Source: JBDRLH01 sp043813215
GTDB taxonomy: Bacteria; Patescibacteriota; Minisyncoccia; Minisyncoccales; JAQTPW01
Length of the DNA stretch: 36,185 bases
Assembly: GCA_043813215.1 (NCBI GenBank)
Contig: JBDRLH010000015.1
Span: forward strand, 1 to 36,185
Direction of reading: 5' to 3'
Part shown: positions 15,275 to 22,361 of the stretch, one piece after another
Position numbering within the stretch: the first letter of the stretch is position 1
Layout: each line of letters opens with the position of its first letter
The notes under the pieces: generated by a model
The model's input: the letters and a program-made list of their open reading frames with translations, nothing else
Database searches by the model: none
What the model was told of the DNA's origin: nothing
Translations under genes and position numbers: made by a program

Positions 15275-15873
15275 AATCTTATATATTTTTTTACATCATT
15301 ATGAACTTTTTGGACTGAATTGTTGCCATTAATAATATAAATATTGGAAAATTTTTTTATAAATTTCAAATAATTCCTTGAGACTTCTTTGAATTTTTCT
15401 TCATTTTCAAAAAGTTCTTCGTGAAATCTTTCTTTCTTAATTCTGCTAATACATACTTTTGGCGGAGTTTTCAAAAAAAATGTTTTATTGGGAAGAATAA
15501 AATGTTTGTTGATTTTCATCAGCCAATCACTGTCTTTGACTCCTAAACTTCCGTAAGCCAAAGTCGAGAGGATGTATCTGGTGCAAATTACGGTTATTCC
15601 TTTTTTCAACAACGGGATTATTTCTTTCTCCAGGTGATAGGCCCTGTCCGCCGTAAATAATAGCTGAAGACATTCATTGCTGCTTTTCCATTCTCCGGCC
15701 AGCTGGCTTTTAATCAACCCGCCGATTAAAAAAGTTGTGGGCTCAGCCGTCAAATAAACTTTTTTGCCTTGATTTTTTAAATATTTAAACAATAAGTCAG
15801 CCTGTGTTGTCTGCCCCGAACCGTCCAATCCCTCAAAAACAATGAATTTTCCGGAATATGGATTTTTTTTCAT
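15271..15873 (-). CDS. tmk: Thymidylate kinase with altered P-loop
   Basis: Tmk phosphorylates dTMP to dTDP. The 200 residues show FEGLDGSGQTTQ (P-loop, residues 13-24), the AEPT loop, ADRAYHLEKEI and CTRYILSTLAYG (the DR-type motif region). The P-loop lysine expected at position 21 is Gln (codon CAG read directly). The rest of the family pattern is kept, so I think the gene is functional. It overlaps its neighbours on both sides by ATGA, in the dcd-thyA-folA operon that supplies its substrate. Confidence 0.9.
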   Translation of the reverse strand: MKKNPYSGKFIVFEGLDGSGQTTQADLLFKYLKNQGKKVYLTAEPTTFLIGGLIKSQLAGEWKSSNECLQLLFTADRAYHLEKEIIPLLKKGITVICTRYILSTLAYGSLGVKDSDWLMKINKHFILPNKTFFLKTPPKVCISRIKKERFHEELFENEEKFKEVSRNYLKFIKKFSNIYIINGNNSVQKVHNDVKKYIRL

Positions 15874-16421
15874 ATCATTTTAAGCACCTTTTTAATCCGG
15901 GCATAAAAATCTTCTATCGAACCGTCATTTTTTATTATAAAATCTGCTTTTTGACCGAGTTTGGGAATCTGTAACTCAGTGGCCGCTCTTTCTATCTGTA
16001 AAAATTTTTTATAAGAAACTCTGTCGTCTTTTTTCTCTCCTCTGCTTCTTACTCTTTGCCATCTGATTTTGGAATCGACAGTAACATAAATAATTTTGCC
16101 GCCTATTTGTTTAATTCCCCTATACTCATCGGCAAATCTTATTCCGTTTAAAATCACAATGCCGCTTTCTACATTTTCTATTTTTTTCTTTAAAGCTTGC
16201 CATAAAATATCTCCACCGAACCTTTCCCTCAAAACGATCGCCAGCCATTGCTGGTCTTCTTTTCTTTTTTCGTTTAAAAAAATCCCCAGCGCCTCCCTTA
16301 AAGGATCGGAAAATCGCAAAACAAGCACCTCGGGATAATTCTTTTTAATATAATCGGAAACCGTATCCTTGCCCGAACCCGTCTCGCCTATTAACCCTAT
16401 TATTATTTTCTTTTTACTCAT
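15870..16421 (-). CDS. P-loop nucleotide kinase, CoaE/dNMP-kinase-like
   Basis: The 183-residue protein starts with a P-loop (GLIGETGSGKDT, Lys18), followed by a LID-like basic segment (RWQRVRSRGEKKDD) and the RFSDPLREAL motif seen in dephospho-CoA-kinase-like and phage-type dNMP kinases. I start it at the ATG at 16421, which overlaps the stop of the upstream gene by one base; an upstream in-frame start would add 16 basic residues that lie in that gene. Operon position between a dCTP-deaminase-like gene and tmk makes a deoxynucleoside monophosphate kinase the best guess. Dephospho-CoA kinase remains possible. Confidence 0.8.
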   Translation of the reverse strand: MSKKKIIIGLIGETGSGKDTVSDYIKKNYPEVLVLRFSDPLREALGIFLNEKRKEDQQWLAIVLRERFGGDILWQALKKKIENVESGIVILNGIRFADEYRGIKQIGGKIIYVTVDSKIRWQRVRSRGEKKDDRVSYKKFLQIERAATELQIPKLGQKADFIIKNDGSIEDFYARIKKVLKMI

Positions 16422-16960
16422 TATGTTTGCTTTTCTTTTTTTTCTGTCGCTACCCTTCCTCCTTGCCACTGGCCCCGATAAAGATTGGATTCTCCTTTTA
16501 TTTCAGAAAACATAATATGCAGAACTCTGGCTCCCATTTCCAGCAAAAATGGCTCTTTTCTGAAATTATATATCCCCATAGATAATTCTCCGCAGTATCC
16601 CGGGGGAACTTGACCGCCGAAAATATAAATCCCGGATCTGAATAAAGTTGATCGGGGCGTTGATATGGCCAATAAATCCTGGGGCATATTCACTTTTTCT
16701 ATGGTCTTCATCAGATAATATACGTTGGGCTCTAGAATTACTTTCGCAACTTTTCCCTCCTGATACTTGGCAACTAGTTTGACTTCCGGAGTTTCTCTTT
16801 CCTTAATCCCCATGAAACCCTCTCCCTTGAGTTTGTACAGCTCCCCTATCCTGATGTCAAAACCGGCGCCCTCGGGCGCCTCAAGCTCCCTTTGACAAAG
16901 CCCTTCCATTAATTTTTTTTCTTTTACCAGTTGCAATAATTCTTTTGCGCCAAGAAACAT
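16421..16960 (-). CDS. dCTP deaminase / dUTPase superfamily paralog
   Basis: The 179 residues share the dUTPase-like beta fold: AGFDIRIGELYKL (motif 1), STPRSTLFRSGIYIFGG (in place of GRSSLGRLGL), and PPGYCGELSMGIYNF. Compared with the true Dcd of the same operon, the position matching catalytic Glu133 is Gly, and the aspartate expected in a dUTPase third motif is also missing. It may be a divergent dUTPase or a non-catalytic or regulatory paralog. The start is one base after the folA stop and the end overlaps the kinase ATG, so all are translated together. Confidence 0.8.
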   Translation of the reverse strand: MFLGAKELLQLVKEKKLMEGLCQRELEAPEGAGFDIRIGELYKLKGEGFMGIKERETPEVKLVAKYQEGKVAKVILEPNVYYLMKTIEKVNMPQDLLAISTPRSTLFRSGIYIFGGQVPPGYCGELSMGIYNFRKEPFLLEMGARVLHIMFSEIKGESNLYRGQWQGGRVATEKKEKQT

Positions 16961-16961
16961 A

Positions 16962-17435
16962 TTACTTTGTCAATTCTACAAATTTATATTTCAAACCGTT
17001 TTCTTCTTGTATCTCGCTTTCTGAAATTATCTGTTTAAATTCTGAATAATCCGGAAAAAAAGTATCGGCCTCCGGAGAATCCTCCACTAAAGTTAAATAT
17101 AATTTAACGGCATATCGGATAAATTGTTTATAAATGCTGGCTCCGCCGATTACAAATACCTCTTCTTTTGCGTTTTTATATTTGTCGGCGATATCCTGAA
17201 GATTATTAGAAACCTGACAATTTTCGGCTTTATAATTAGGGTCCAAAGAAAGTATTATGTTTTTTCTGCCGGAAAGCGCCTTGCCGATAGATTCAAAGGT
17301 TGTCTGTCCCATAATTACGGTGCGGCCCATGGTTATTTCTTTAAAATGCCTCATATCTCCCGGCAGGCTCCAGAGTAATTTATTTTTAAATCCGATTTCC
17401 TTATTTTTACCGATAGCGCAGATCATTGAGATCAT
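16962..17435 (-). CDS. folA: Dihydrofolate reductase
   Basis: DHFR reduces the dihydrofolate left by ThyA back to tetrahydrofolate. The 157 residues match the family: ISMICAIGKNKEIGFKNKLL, the active-site acid in SLPGDMRHFK (Asp27), MGRTVIMGQTTFESIG (NADPH site), and VIGGASIYKQFI. The ATG overlaps the thyA stop (ATGA), the classic thyA-folA pair. Confidence 0.96.
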   Translation of the reverse strand: MISMICAIGKNKEIGFKNKLLWSLPGDMRHFKEITMGRTVIMGQTTFESIGKALSGRKNIILSLDPNYKAENCQVSNNLQDIADKYKNAKEEVFVIGGASIYKQFIRYAVKLYLTLVEDSPEADTFFPDYSEFKQIISESEIQEENGLKYKFVELTK

Positions 17436-18421
17436 GATTGTTTATTTTTTTGGACGAAATCTTTCCATTCTTTTGTTACCAACCCTCCCACAGGAGTAAG
17501 CTCGGCTTTTATGGGTGGATGCGGATCGTATCCTATGATTTCTACGTCTTCTGGCCTGAAATCATCTATTTCTTTGACGCTCGAATTTAACTTTATTGTT
17601 GGAAACGGTCGAGGCTCTCTTTTTAACTGCTCTTTTAAGGCGTCTAAATGATTTTCGTAATAATGAATATCTCCAAAAATATGAATAAATTCTCCAGGCT
17701 TATTTCCGGTTATCTGCGCCAATATTATTGTCAGCAAAGCATAGCTGGCAATATTGAAAGGCACTCCTAAAAATACGTCGCAAGAACGCTGGTATAATTG
17801 AAGCGACAGCCGTCCGTTATTGGCATTTAACTGAAACATATTGTGGCAAATCGGAAAACGGCAAGCCTCACCCGGTAGAGCCATTTCATAAAGATATTCG
17901 GGATCCCAAACATTGACAATGGCATTGTGGGCGCTTTTGTCTTTGCGCAAAGTATCAACAACCCATTGCAGCTGATCAATCGTCCGGCCCGATTTGGCCG
18001 GCCAATGGCGCCACATATCTCCGTAAACGTGTGGCAAATTTCCATGTTTTTCCGCAAAATCATTGTCTTGGGCAATTTTTTCTATAAATTCTTTTTTGGT
18101 CATTTCTTTCTCGGTGCCAGCGTTTATTTTTTCACGATAGATTCTGTACGGGTAATCATCCCAAATGTGCACGTTATTATCAACAAGATATTTGATATTT
18201 TTTTGACCGCTCAAAAACCAATGCAGCTCATAAAGCAGACCCTTCCAGTAAACTTTTTTAGTGGTTAGCAGCGGAAAACCCTCTGAAAGATCAAAAACAA
18301 ATCGCCTACCAAAAACGCTGTAGGTTTTGACGCCGGTGCCGGCGTCAACCTGCTCGCAACCTTTATCAATCAACTCTTTTAATAAATTAAGATATTGATA
18401 TTCCGGATGAAGTTTGTCCAT
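17432..18421 (-). CDS. thyA: Thymidylate synthase
   Basis: ThyA methylates dUMP to dTMP with methylene-tetrahydrofolate. Motifs: GRRFVFDLSEGFPLLTTKK, WHW-type LHWFLSG, the nucleophile in FPICHNMFQ (Cys192), LYQRSCDVFLGVPFNIASYALL and the HIFGDIHYYENH segment. The 329 residues place it with the longer ThyA forms (E. coli has 264), the extra length being an insert around residues 90-150. It lies 14 bases after dcd and overlaps folA by four bases. No Shine-Dalgarno sequence. Confidence 0.97.
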   Translation of the reverse strand: MDKLHPEYQYLNLLKELIDKGCEQVDAGTGVKTYSVFGRRFVFDLSEGFPLLTTKKVYWKGLLYELHWFLSGQKNIKYLVDNNVHIWDDYPYRIYREKINAGTEKEMTKKEFIEKIAQDNDFAEKHGNLPHVYGDMWRHWPAKSGRTIDQLQWVVDTLRKDKSAHNAIVNVWDPEYLYEMALPGEACRFPICHNMFQLNANNGRLSLQLYQRSCDVFLGVPFNIASYALLTIILAQITGNKPGEFIHIFGDIHYYENHLDALKEQLKREPRPFPTIKLNSSVKEIDDFRPEDVEIIGYDPHPPIKAELTPVGGLVTKEWKDFVQKNKQS

Positions 18422-18435
18422 GATAAAGTATAATC

Positions 18436-19008
18436 TTATTTTTTTTCTTCACCTATTTTACTGGCTGTGGCTTTGATTTGGCCGGCGTATTTATGGTCTT
18501 TTTGCTTCAAATAAGGAATTTCCGCCTCTGAAGAAAGCGTTTCAAAGGTCATGGCGCAAATGCGCATGCCCGGATAAAGGATTATCGGCATGATTCCCAT
18601 GTTTCCAAATTCCATAACCGCTTTTCCCTGCCAGCCGGGGTCAAACCTGCCGGCTGTAGAGTGAACCACCAGCCCCAGCCTGCCCAAAGAGCTTCGGCCG
18701 TCCAATCTCCCCATAATATGAGCCGGAAGGGTTATTTCTTCCTCGGTAATGGCTAAAATAAATTCTTTTGGCTGGATGACAAAAGGCGATCCATTAGTAA
18801 CATTTATGGTTTCCATCAGATCTTCAAAATTAGTAGTTCTTTTTAGGTCTAAATAGGGATAGCGACTGGGCTTGAAGGTCTTAAAGCTGGTCCCTAAATG
18901 CAAATCCAAAGAACAGGGGCCCAATTGCTCCTCAAAGTTAGGCGTCGGGTTAATTTTAATAATTCCTCTTGCGATATGATCTTTGATGTCTTTATCAGAG
19001 AGTATCAT
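18436..19008 (-). CDS. dcd: dCTP deaminase
   Basis: Dcd deaminates dCTP to dUTP (in some forms on to dUMP), feeding ThyA. The 190 residues show the family core GRSSLGRLGLVVHSTAG (R105 to G120), DPGWQGKAVMEFGN with catalytic Glu133, and the C-terminal QKDHKYAGQ segment that closes over the triphosphate. It is the first gene of the deoxynucleotide operon, with a promoter at 19046-19074 and a leader of about 30 bases without a Shine-Dalgarno sequence. Whether it is bifunctional cannot be told. Confidence 0.95.
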   Translation of the reverse strand: MILSDKDIKDHIARGIIKINPTPNFEEQLGPCSLDLHLGTSFKTFKPSRYPYLDLKRTTNFEDLMETINVTNGSPFVIQPKEFILAITEEEITLPAHIMGRLDGRSSLGRLGLVVHSTAGRFDPGWQGKAVMEFGNMGIMPIILYPGMRICAMTFETLSSEAEIPYLKQKDHKYAGQIKATASKIGEEKK

Positions 19009-19045
19009 GATATTATGGTGTTATGCCAATTAATAATTATATCTC

Positions 19046-19074
19046 ATTATACCCCACCCTCAAATTTTTTCCAA
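19046..19074 (-). promoter_or_regulatory. Promoter of the dcd-thyA-folA operon
   Basis: On the minus strand TTGGAA (19074-19069), 17 bases, TATAAT (19051-19046). Confidence 0.65.
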
Positions 19075-19085
19075 GTTATTTTCCT

Positions 19086-19117
19086 AAACAAAACCCCCAC
19101 CAAAATAATGATGGGGG
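19086..19117 (-). terminator. Intrinsic terminator of secE-nusG-rplK
   Basis: CCCCCA (19094-19099) pairs with TGGGGG (19112-19117); the minus strand continues TTTTGTTTA. It follows the rplK stop, so no rplA (L1) is cotranscribed. Confidence 0.8.
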
Positions 19118-19134
19118 CTGAATTTAATTTATTG

Positions 19135-19560
19135 TTAGCCGACGATTTCTATGCCCATGTTTTTGGCCGTACCTTCTAAGGTTCTCATGGCGGCTTCAAG
19201 GTCATCGGTATTCATGTCCGGCATTTTCTTTTCGGCCACCTGGCGCAACTGGGCGCGGGTAATTTTGGCCACTTTAGTTTTGTTGGGTGTGCCTGAACCC
19301 TTTTCAATGCCCGCGGCTTTTTTCAGAAGCTCTGCCGCCGGCGGTTGTTTTAGAACAAAAGTGTAAGTCCTGTCTTCAAAAATGGTCACTTCCACGGGAA
19401 TTTTAAAACCAGCCATTTCTTTGGTGGCGGCATTGAATTTCTGACAAAAATCCATAATGTTCAAACCGTGCGGGGCAATAGCCGGTCCCACAGGAGGTGC
19501 CGGAGTAGCCGCTCCTGCGGCAATCTGTAATTTTATAACTACTTTTATTTTTTTTGCCAT
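19135..19560 (-). CDS. rplK: 50S ribosomal protein L11
   Basis: L11 binds the GTPase-associated region of 23S rRNA and helps factor function. The 141 residues match the family throughout: IKLQIAAGAATPAPPVGPAIAPHGLNIMDFCQKFN, the EDRTYTFVLKQPPAAELLKKAAG segment and the C-terminal RNA-binding domain ending TAKNMGIEIVG. It follows nusG by 15 bases. In most bacteria L1 (rplA) comes next; here a terminator follows instead. Confidence 0.97.
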   Translation of the reverse strand: MAKKIKVVIKLQIAAGAATPAPPVGPAIAPHGLNIMDFCQKFNAATKEMAGFKIPVEVTIFEDRTYTFVLKQPPAAELLKKAAGIEKGSGTPNKTKVAKITRAQLRQVAEKKMPDMNTDDLEAAMRTLEGTAKNMGIEIVG

Positions 19561-19575
19561 AAATAGAATAATAAA

Positions 19576-20121
19576 TTAAACTTTCTTTATTTGCAACGAA
19601 TCCAGCTCCACCGGAGTGTCCCGGCCGAACATATTGACCAGAACCTTTAATTTTCCTTTTTCCAAGTCAACTTCGGCAATTTTTCCGTCAAAATCACGAA
19701 AAGGCCCGTCAACAATTTTTACCAAATCACCCACTTTCACTTCAATTTTATACTGAGGCTCATCAACTCCCATTCTCTTCATCAAGGTATCAATTTCTGC
19801 TTTTGACACCGGGACCGGAGTGGTGCCAGCTCCCACAAAACCGGTGACGTTAGGCGTGTTTCTGACAACATACCAGCTGTCATCGGTCACCACCATTTCA
19901 ACCAAAACATAGCCGGGATAAATTTTTTCCTCAATCACTTTTCTTTTGCTGTCTTTTATCTTAATCTTTTTCTCCTTGGGAACAATAACGTTGAAAATCT
20001 TACCCTCCATGCCCAAAGACTCAATTCGTTGCTTTAGGTTTTTAGCTACCGCGTCTTCATATCCCGAATAAGTGTGCAGCACATACCAATTTTTTTCCTG
20101 AGGAAGTATTTGCCTGGGCAT
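19576..20121 (-). CDS. nusG: Transcription termination/antitermination factor NusG
   Basis: NusG binds RNA polymerase and links it to Rho or the ribosome. The 181 residues have the NGN domain (NWYVLHTYSGYEDAVAKNL, then YPGYVLVEMVV and NTPNVTGFVG) and a C-terminal KOW domain (VGDLVKIVDGPFRDFDGKI). It is flanked by secE (22-base gap) and rplK, the standard order. No Shine-Dalgarno sequence. Confidence 0.97.
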   Translation of the reverse strand: MPRQILPQEKNWYVLHTYSGYEDAVAKNLKQRIESLGMEGKIFNVIVPKEKKIKIKDSKRKVIEEKIYPGYVLVEMVVTDDSWYVVRNTPNVTGFVGAGTTPVPVSKAEIDTLMKRMGVDEPQYKIEVKVGDLVKIVDGPFRDFDGKIAEVDLEKGKLKVLVNMFGRDTPVELDSLQIKKV

Positions 20122-20143
20122 AATTTTGAGCGTTGGTGAAAAA

Positions 20144-20335
20144 TTATAAAATAAATGTATTTAATAATCTGGTAAACAAAAAGTCAAATCCGCCTAAAAA
20201 AATTGCTACGCCAACTGAAACCCCGATGACAACCAGGGTATACCTGATTGTTTCCTGGCGCGTCGGCCAATTGACTTTTTTCATTTCAACTAAAACTTCT
20301 TTCAGAAAAGTTTGAATTTTAGTAAAAATTGTCAT
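20144..20335 (-). CDS. secE: Preprotein translocase subunit SecE
   Basis: SecE clamps SecY in the membrane. The 63 residues are the minimal single-span form: an amphipathic helix LKEVLVEMKKVNWPTRQET (with the conserved KVNWPTR) and one transmembrane segment from about residue 33 to 53. It heads the secE-nusG-rplK unit. No Shine-Dalgarno sequence. Confidence 0.94.
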   Translation of the reverse strand: MTIFTKIQTFLKEVLVEMKKVNWPTRQETIRYTLVVIGVSVGVAIFLGGFDFLFTRLLNTFIL

Positions 20336-20359
20336 CTAAATGATTTTTGTACTTAAAAC

Positions 20360-20372
20360 GGCCTTTCCGGCC
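20360..20372 (-). promoter_or_regulatory. Short GC hairpin: weak terminator or secE leader hairpin
   Basis: GGCC (20360-20363) pairs with GGCC (20369-20372) over a five-base loop; TTTTAAG follows on the minus strand. It may weakly terminate gyrB. If the promoter at 20381-20409 is real, it instead sits at the very 5' end of the secE mRNA. Confidence 0.35.
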
Positions 20373-20380
20373 ACATTTTA

Positions 20381-20409
20381 ATGGTAGTTGAAAATGGATT
20401 AGATGTCAA
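20381..20409 (-). promoter_or_regulatory. Putative promoter of secE-nusG-rplK
   Basis: On the minus strand TTGACA (20409-20404), 17 bases, TACCAT (20386-20381). The -35 box lies in the last codons of gyrB (Leu-Asp-Ile-stop). Confidence 0.45.
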
Positions 20410-22351
20410 GATTCTTTACCTTTTTGGCGTATGTCTGGATAAACTTCTTGCGAGGCAGGACCTCATCCCCCATCAGAACATCAAATGTCCTGTCAGCTTC
20501 TTTGCTGTCAGCAATGGCTACCTGCAATAAAACCCTGTTTTGGGGATCCATAGTTGTTTCCCAGAGCTGGTCGGCGTTCATTTCTCCAAGACCTTTATAC
20601 CGCTGGACATTGATTCCTGTAAGTTTTTTCATTGATTGCAGGATCTGGTTTTTTTGGTCTTCATTGTAGGCGTACTTTAATTCTTTGCCTGCTTGGATCC
20701 GGTAAAGCGGCGGCTGGGCAATATATAAATAGCCCTTTTCAATTATTGGTTTAAAGTATCTGTAAAAAAAGGTCAAAAGCAAGGTTCTGATATGACTGCC
20801 GTCTTCATCGGCATCGCACATTATGACGATTTTGTGGTAGCGGGCTTTTTCAATGTTAAAGTCGTCAGCCACCGCCGTGCCCAAAGCGATGATTAAGGAC
20901 TTGATTTCTTTTGATGTTAAAATTTTATCAAGGCGGGCACGTTCAACGTTTAATATTTTTCCGCGCAGGGGCAGAATCGCCTGAAAATGCCGGTCTCTCG
21001 CCTGTTTGCTTGAGCCCCCGGCCGAATCTCCTTCTACGATAAATAATTCTGATTCCTCCGGGCTTCTTGAGGTGCAGTCGGCAAGTTTGCCCGGCAAAGC
21101 CAGACCCTCTAAAATTCCTTTCCTCAAAACGGTTTCTTTTGCCGCCCGGGCAGCTTTTCTCGCTTTTTGGGATAAGACGCATTTTTCAATTATAGCTTTG
21201 GCATCTTGAGGATTTCTTTCTAAAAAATCCTTCAAAGCCTCGGTTATTATGCCCTCTACTGCCACTTTTGCTTCCGGATTTCCCAGCTTGGCTTTTGTCT
21301 GACCCTCAAACTGTGGATCAGGAAGCTTTACCGAGACAACGCCGGTAAAACCCTCTCTGATATCTTCACCGGAAAGATTTTCATCTTCTCCCTTTAAAAG
21401 CTCATTTTTTCTTGCATAGTCATTAAAGGTTCTGGTAATGGCTGATCTTAAACCTGTCAAATGCGTTCCTCCTTCTCCGGTATTAATGTTATTGGCGAAA
21501 GATTCCTCGTAATATTCATACTCGTCAGTATATTGGAAAGCCGCCTCTACTAAGATTCCGTCTTTTTCTCCCAAACAATAAAAAATATTTTCATGGCGTC
21601 TGACTACCCCTTGAGTCAGATATTTGACATAAGAGGCCAGCCCGCCTTCGAAATAAAAAGTGTAGGGTTTTTTTTGACCATCTCTTTCGTCTATGACGGT
21701 TACTCTTATTCCCTTTGTCAAATAGGCCTGCTGGCGCAGATGATTGAGAATCTTTTTTAAATCAAATTTAATTTCGCTGAATATTGCGGGGTCCGGCTCA
21801 AAAATTTGAGTAGTCCCGGTTTGTTTGCATTTGCCGAATATTTTGACAGGGGTTTTTGGTTTTCCCTGGGCATATTCCTGAAAATATAAATTCCCGCCGC
21901 GGCAGACCTCGGCCCTCATCCATTTAGAAAGCGCGCAGACAACCGCCACCCCTACGCCGTGAAGTCCTCCTGAAATTTTATAAGCCCCCGAGCCGAATTT
22001 GGCTCCCTTGTGCAAGGTGGTCATAACAGTTTCCAAAGCTGATTTTTTAGTCTGAGGATGCTTTTCAACCGGGATTCCCCTGCCATCATCAGTCGTTTTT
22101 ACTTTATTTTGCGGCAAAAGAAAAACTTCCACGTTCTTGGCAAAACCGGCCATGGCCTCGTCAATGCTGTTGTCAACGCATTCCCAGATCAAATGATGAA
22201 GACCATCGGGCCCGGTCGAGCCGATATACATACTTGGTCTTTTTCTTACGGGTTCCAGCCCCTGCAAAACATAAATATCCTTTGCCGTGTAATCGGCTTT
22301 CGGGGTAAAATTATCTTTTTGCTCTTTTGCTTCCGTTTTTGGTTTTTCCAT
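20399..22351 (-). CDS. gyrB: DNA gyrase subunit B
   Basis: GyrB is the ATPase and part of the cleavage core of gyrase. The 650 residues carry the GHKL ATPase (YIGSTGPDGLHHLIWECVDN, DDGRGIPVEKH, GGLHGVGVAVV), the transducer, and the Toprim domain (EGDSAGGSSKQARDRHFQAILPLRG and the metal-binding CDADEDGSHI), then QRYKGLGEMNADQLWETTM. The sequence fits GyrB better than ParE, though the two are hard to separate without gyrA or parC nearby, and a single type II subunit may serve both. It follows pheT by 10 bases, so it is likely cotranscribed with pheS-pheT. Confidence 0.93.
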   Translation of the reverse strand: MEKPKTEAKEQKDNFTPKADYTAKDIYVLQGLEPVRKRPSMYIGSTGPDGLHHLIWECVDNSIDEAMAGFAKNVEVFLLPQNKVKTTDDGRGIPVEKHPQTKKSALETVMTTLHKGAKFGSGAYKISGGLHGVGVAVVCALSKWMRAEVCRGGNLYFQEYAQGKPKTPVKIFGKCKQTGTTQIFEPDPAIFSEIKFDLKKILNHLRQQAYLTKGIRVTVIDERDGQKKPYTFYFEGGLASYVKYLTQGVVRRHENIFYCLGEKDGILVEAAFQYTDEYEYYEESFANNINTGEGGTHLTGLRSAITRTFNDYARKNELLKGEDENLSGEDIREGFTGVVSVKLPDPQFEGQTKAKLGNPEAKVAVEGIITEALKDFLERNPQDAKAIIEKCVLSQKARKAARAAKETVLRKGILEGLALPGKLADCTSRSPEESELFIVEGDSAGGSSKQARDRHFQAILPLRGKILNVERARLDKILTSKEIKSLIIALGTAVADDFNIEKARYHKIVIMCDADEDGSHIRTLLLTFFYRYFKPIIEKGYLYIAQPPLYRIQAGKELKYAYNEDQKNQILQSMKKLTGINVQRYKGLGEMNADQLWETTMDPQNRVLLQVAIADSKEADRTFDVLMGDEVLPRKKFIQTYAKKVKNLDI

Positions 22352-22361
22352 ATAGATATAA

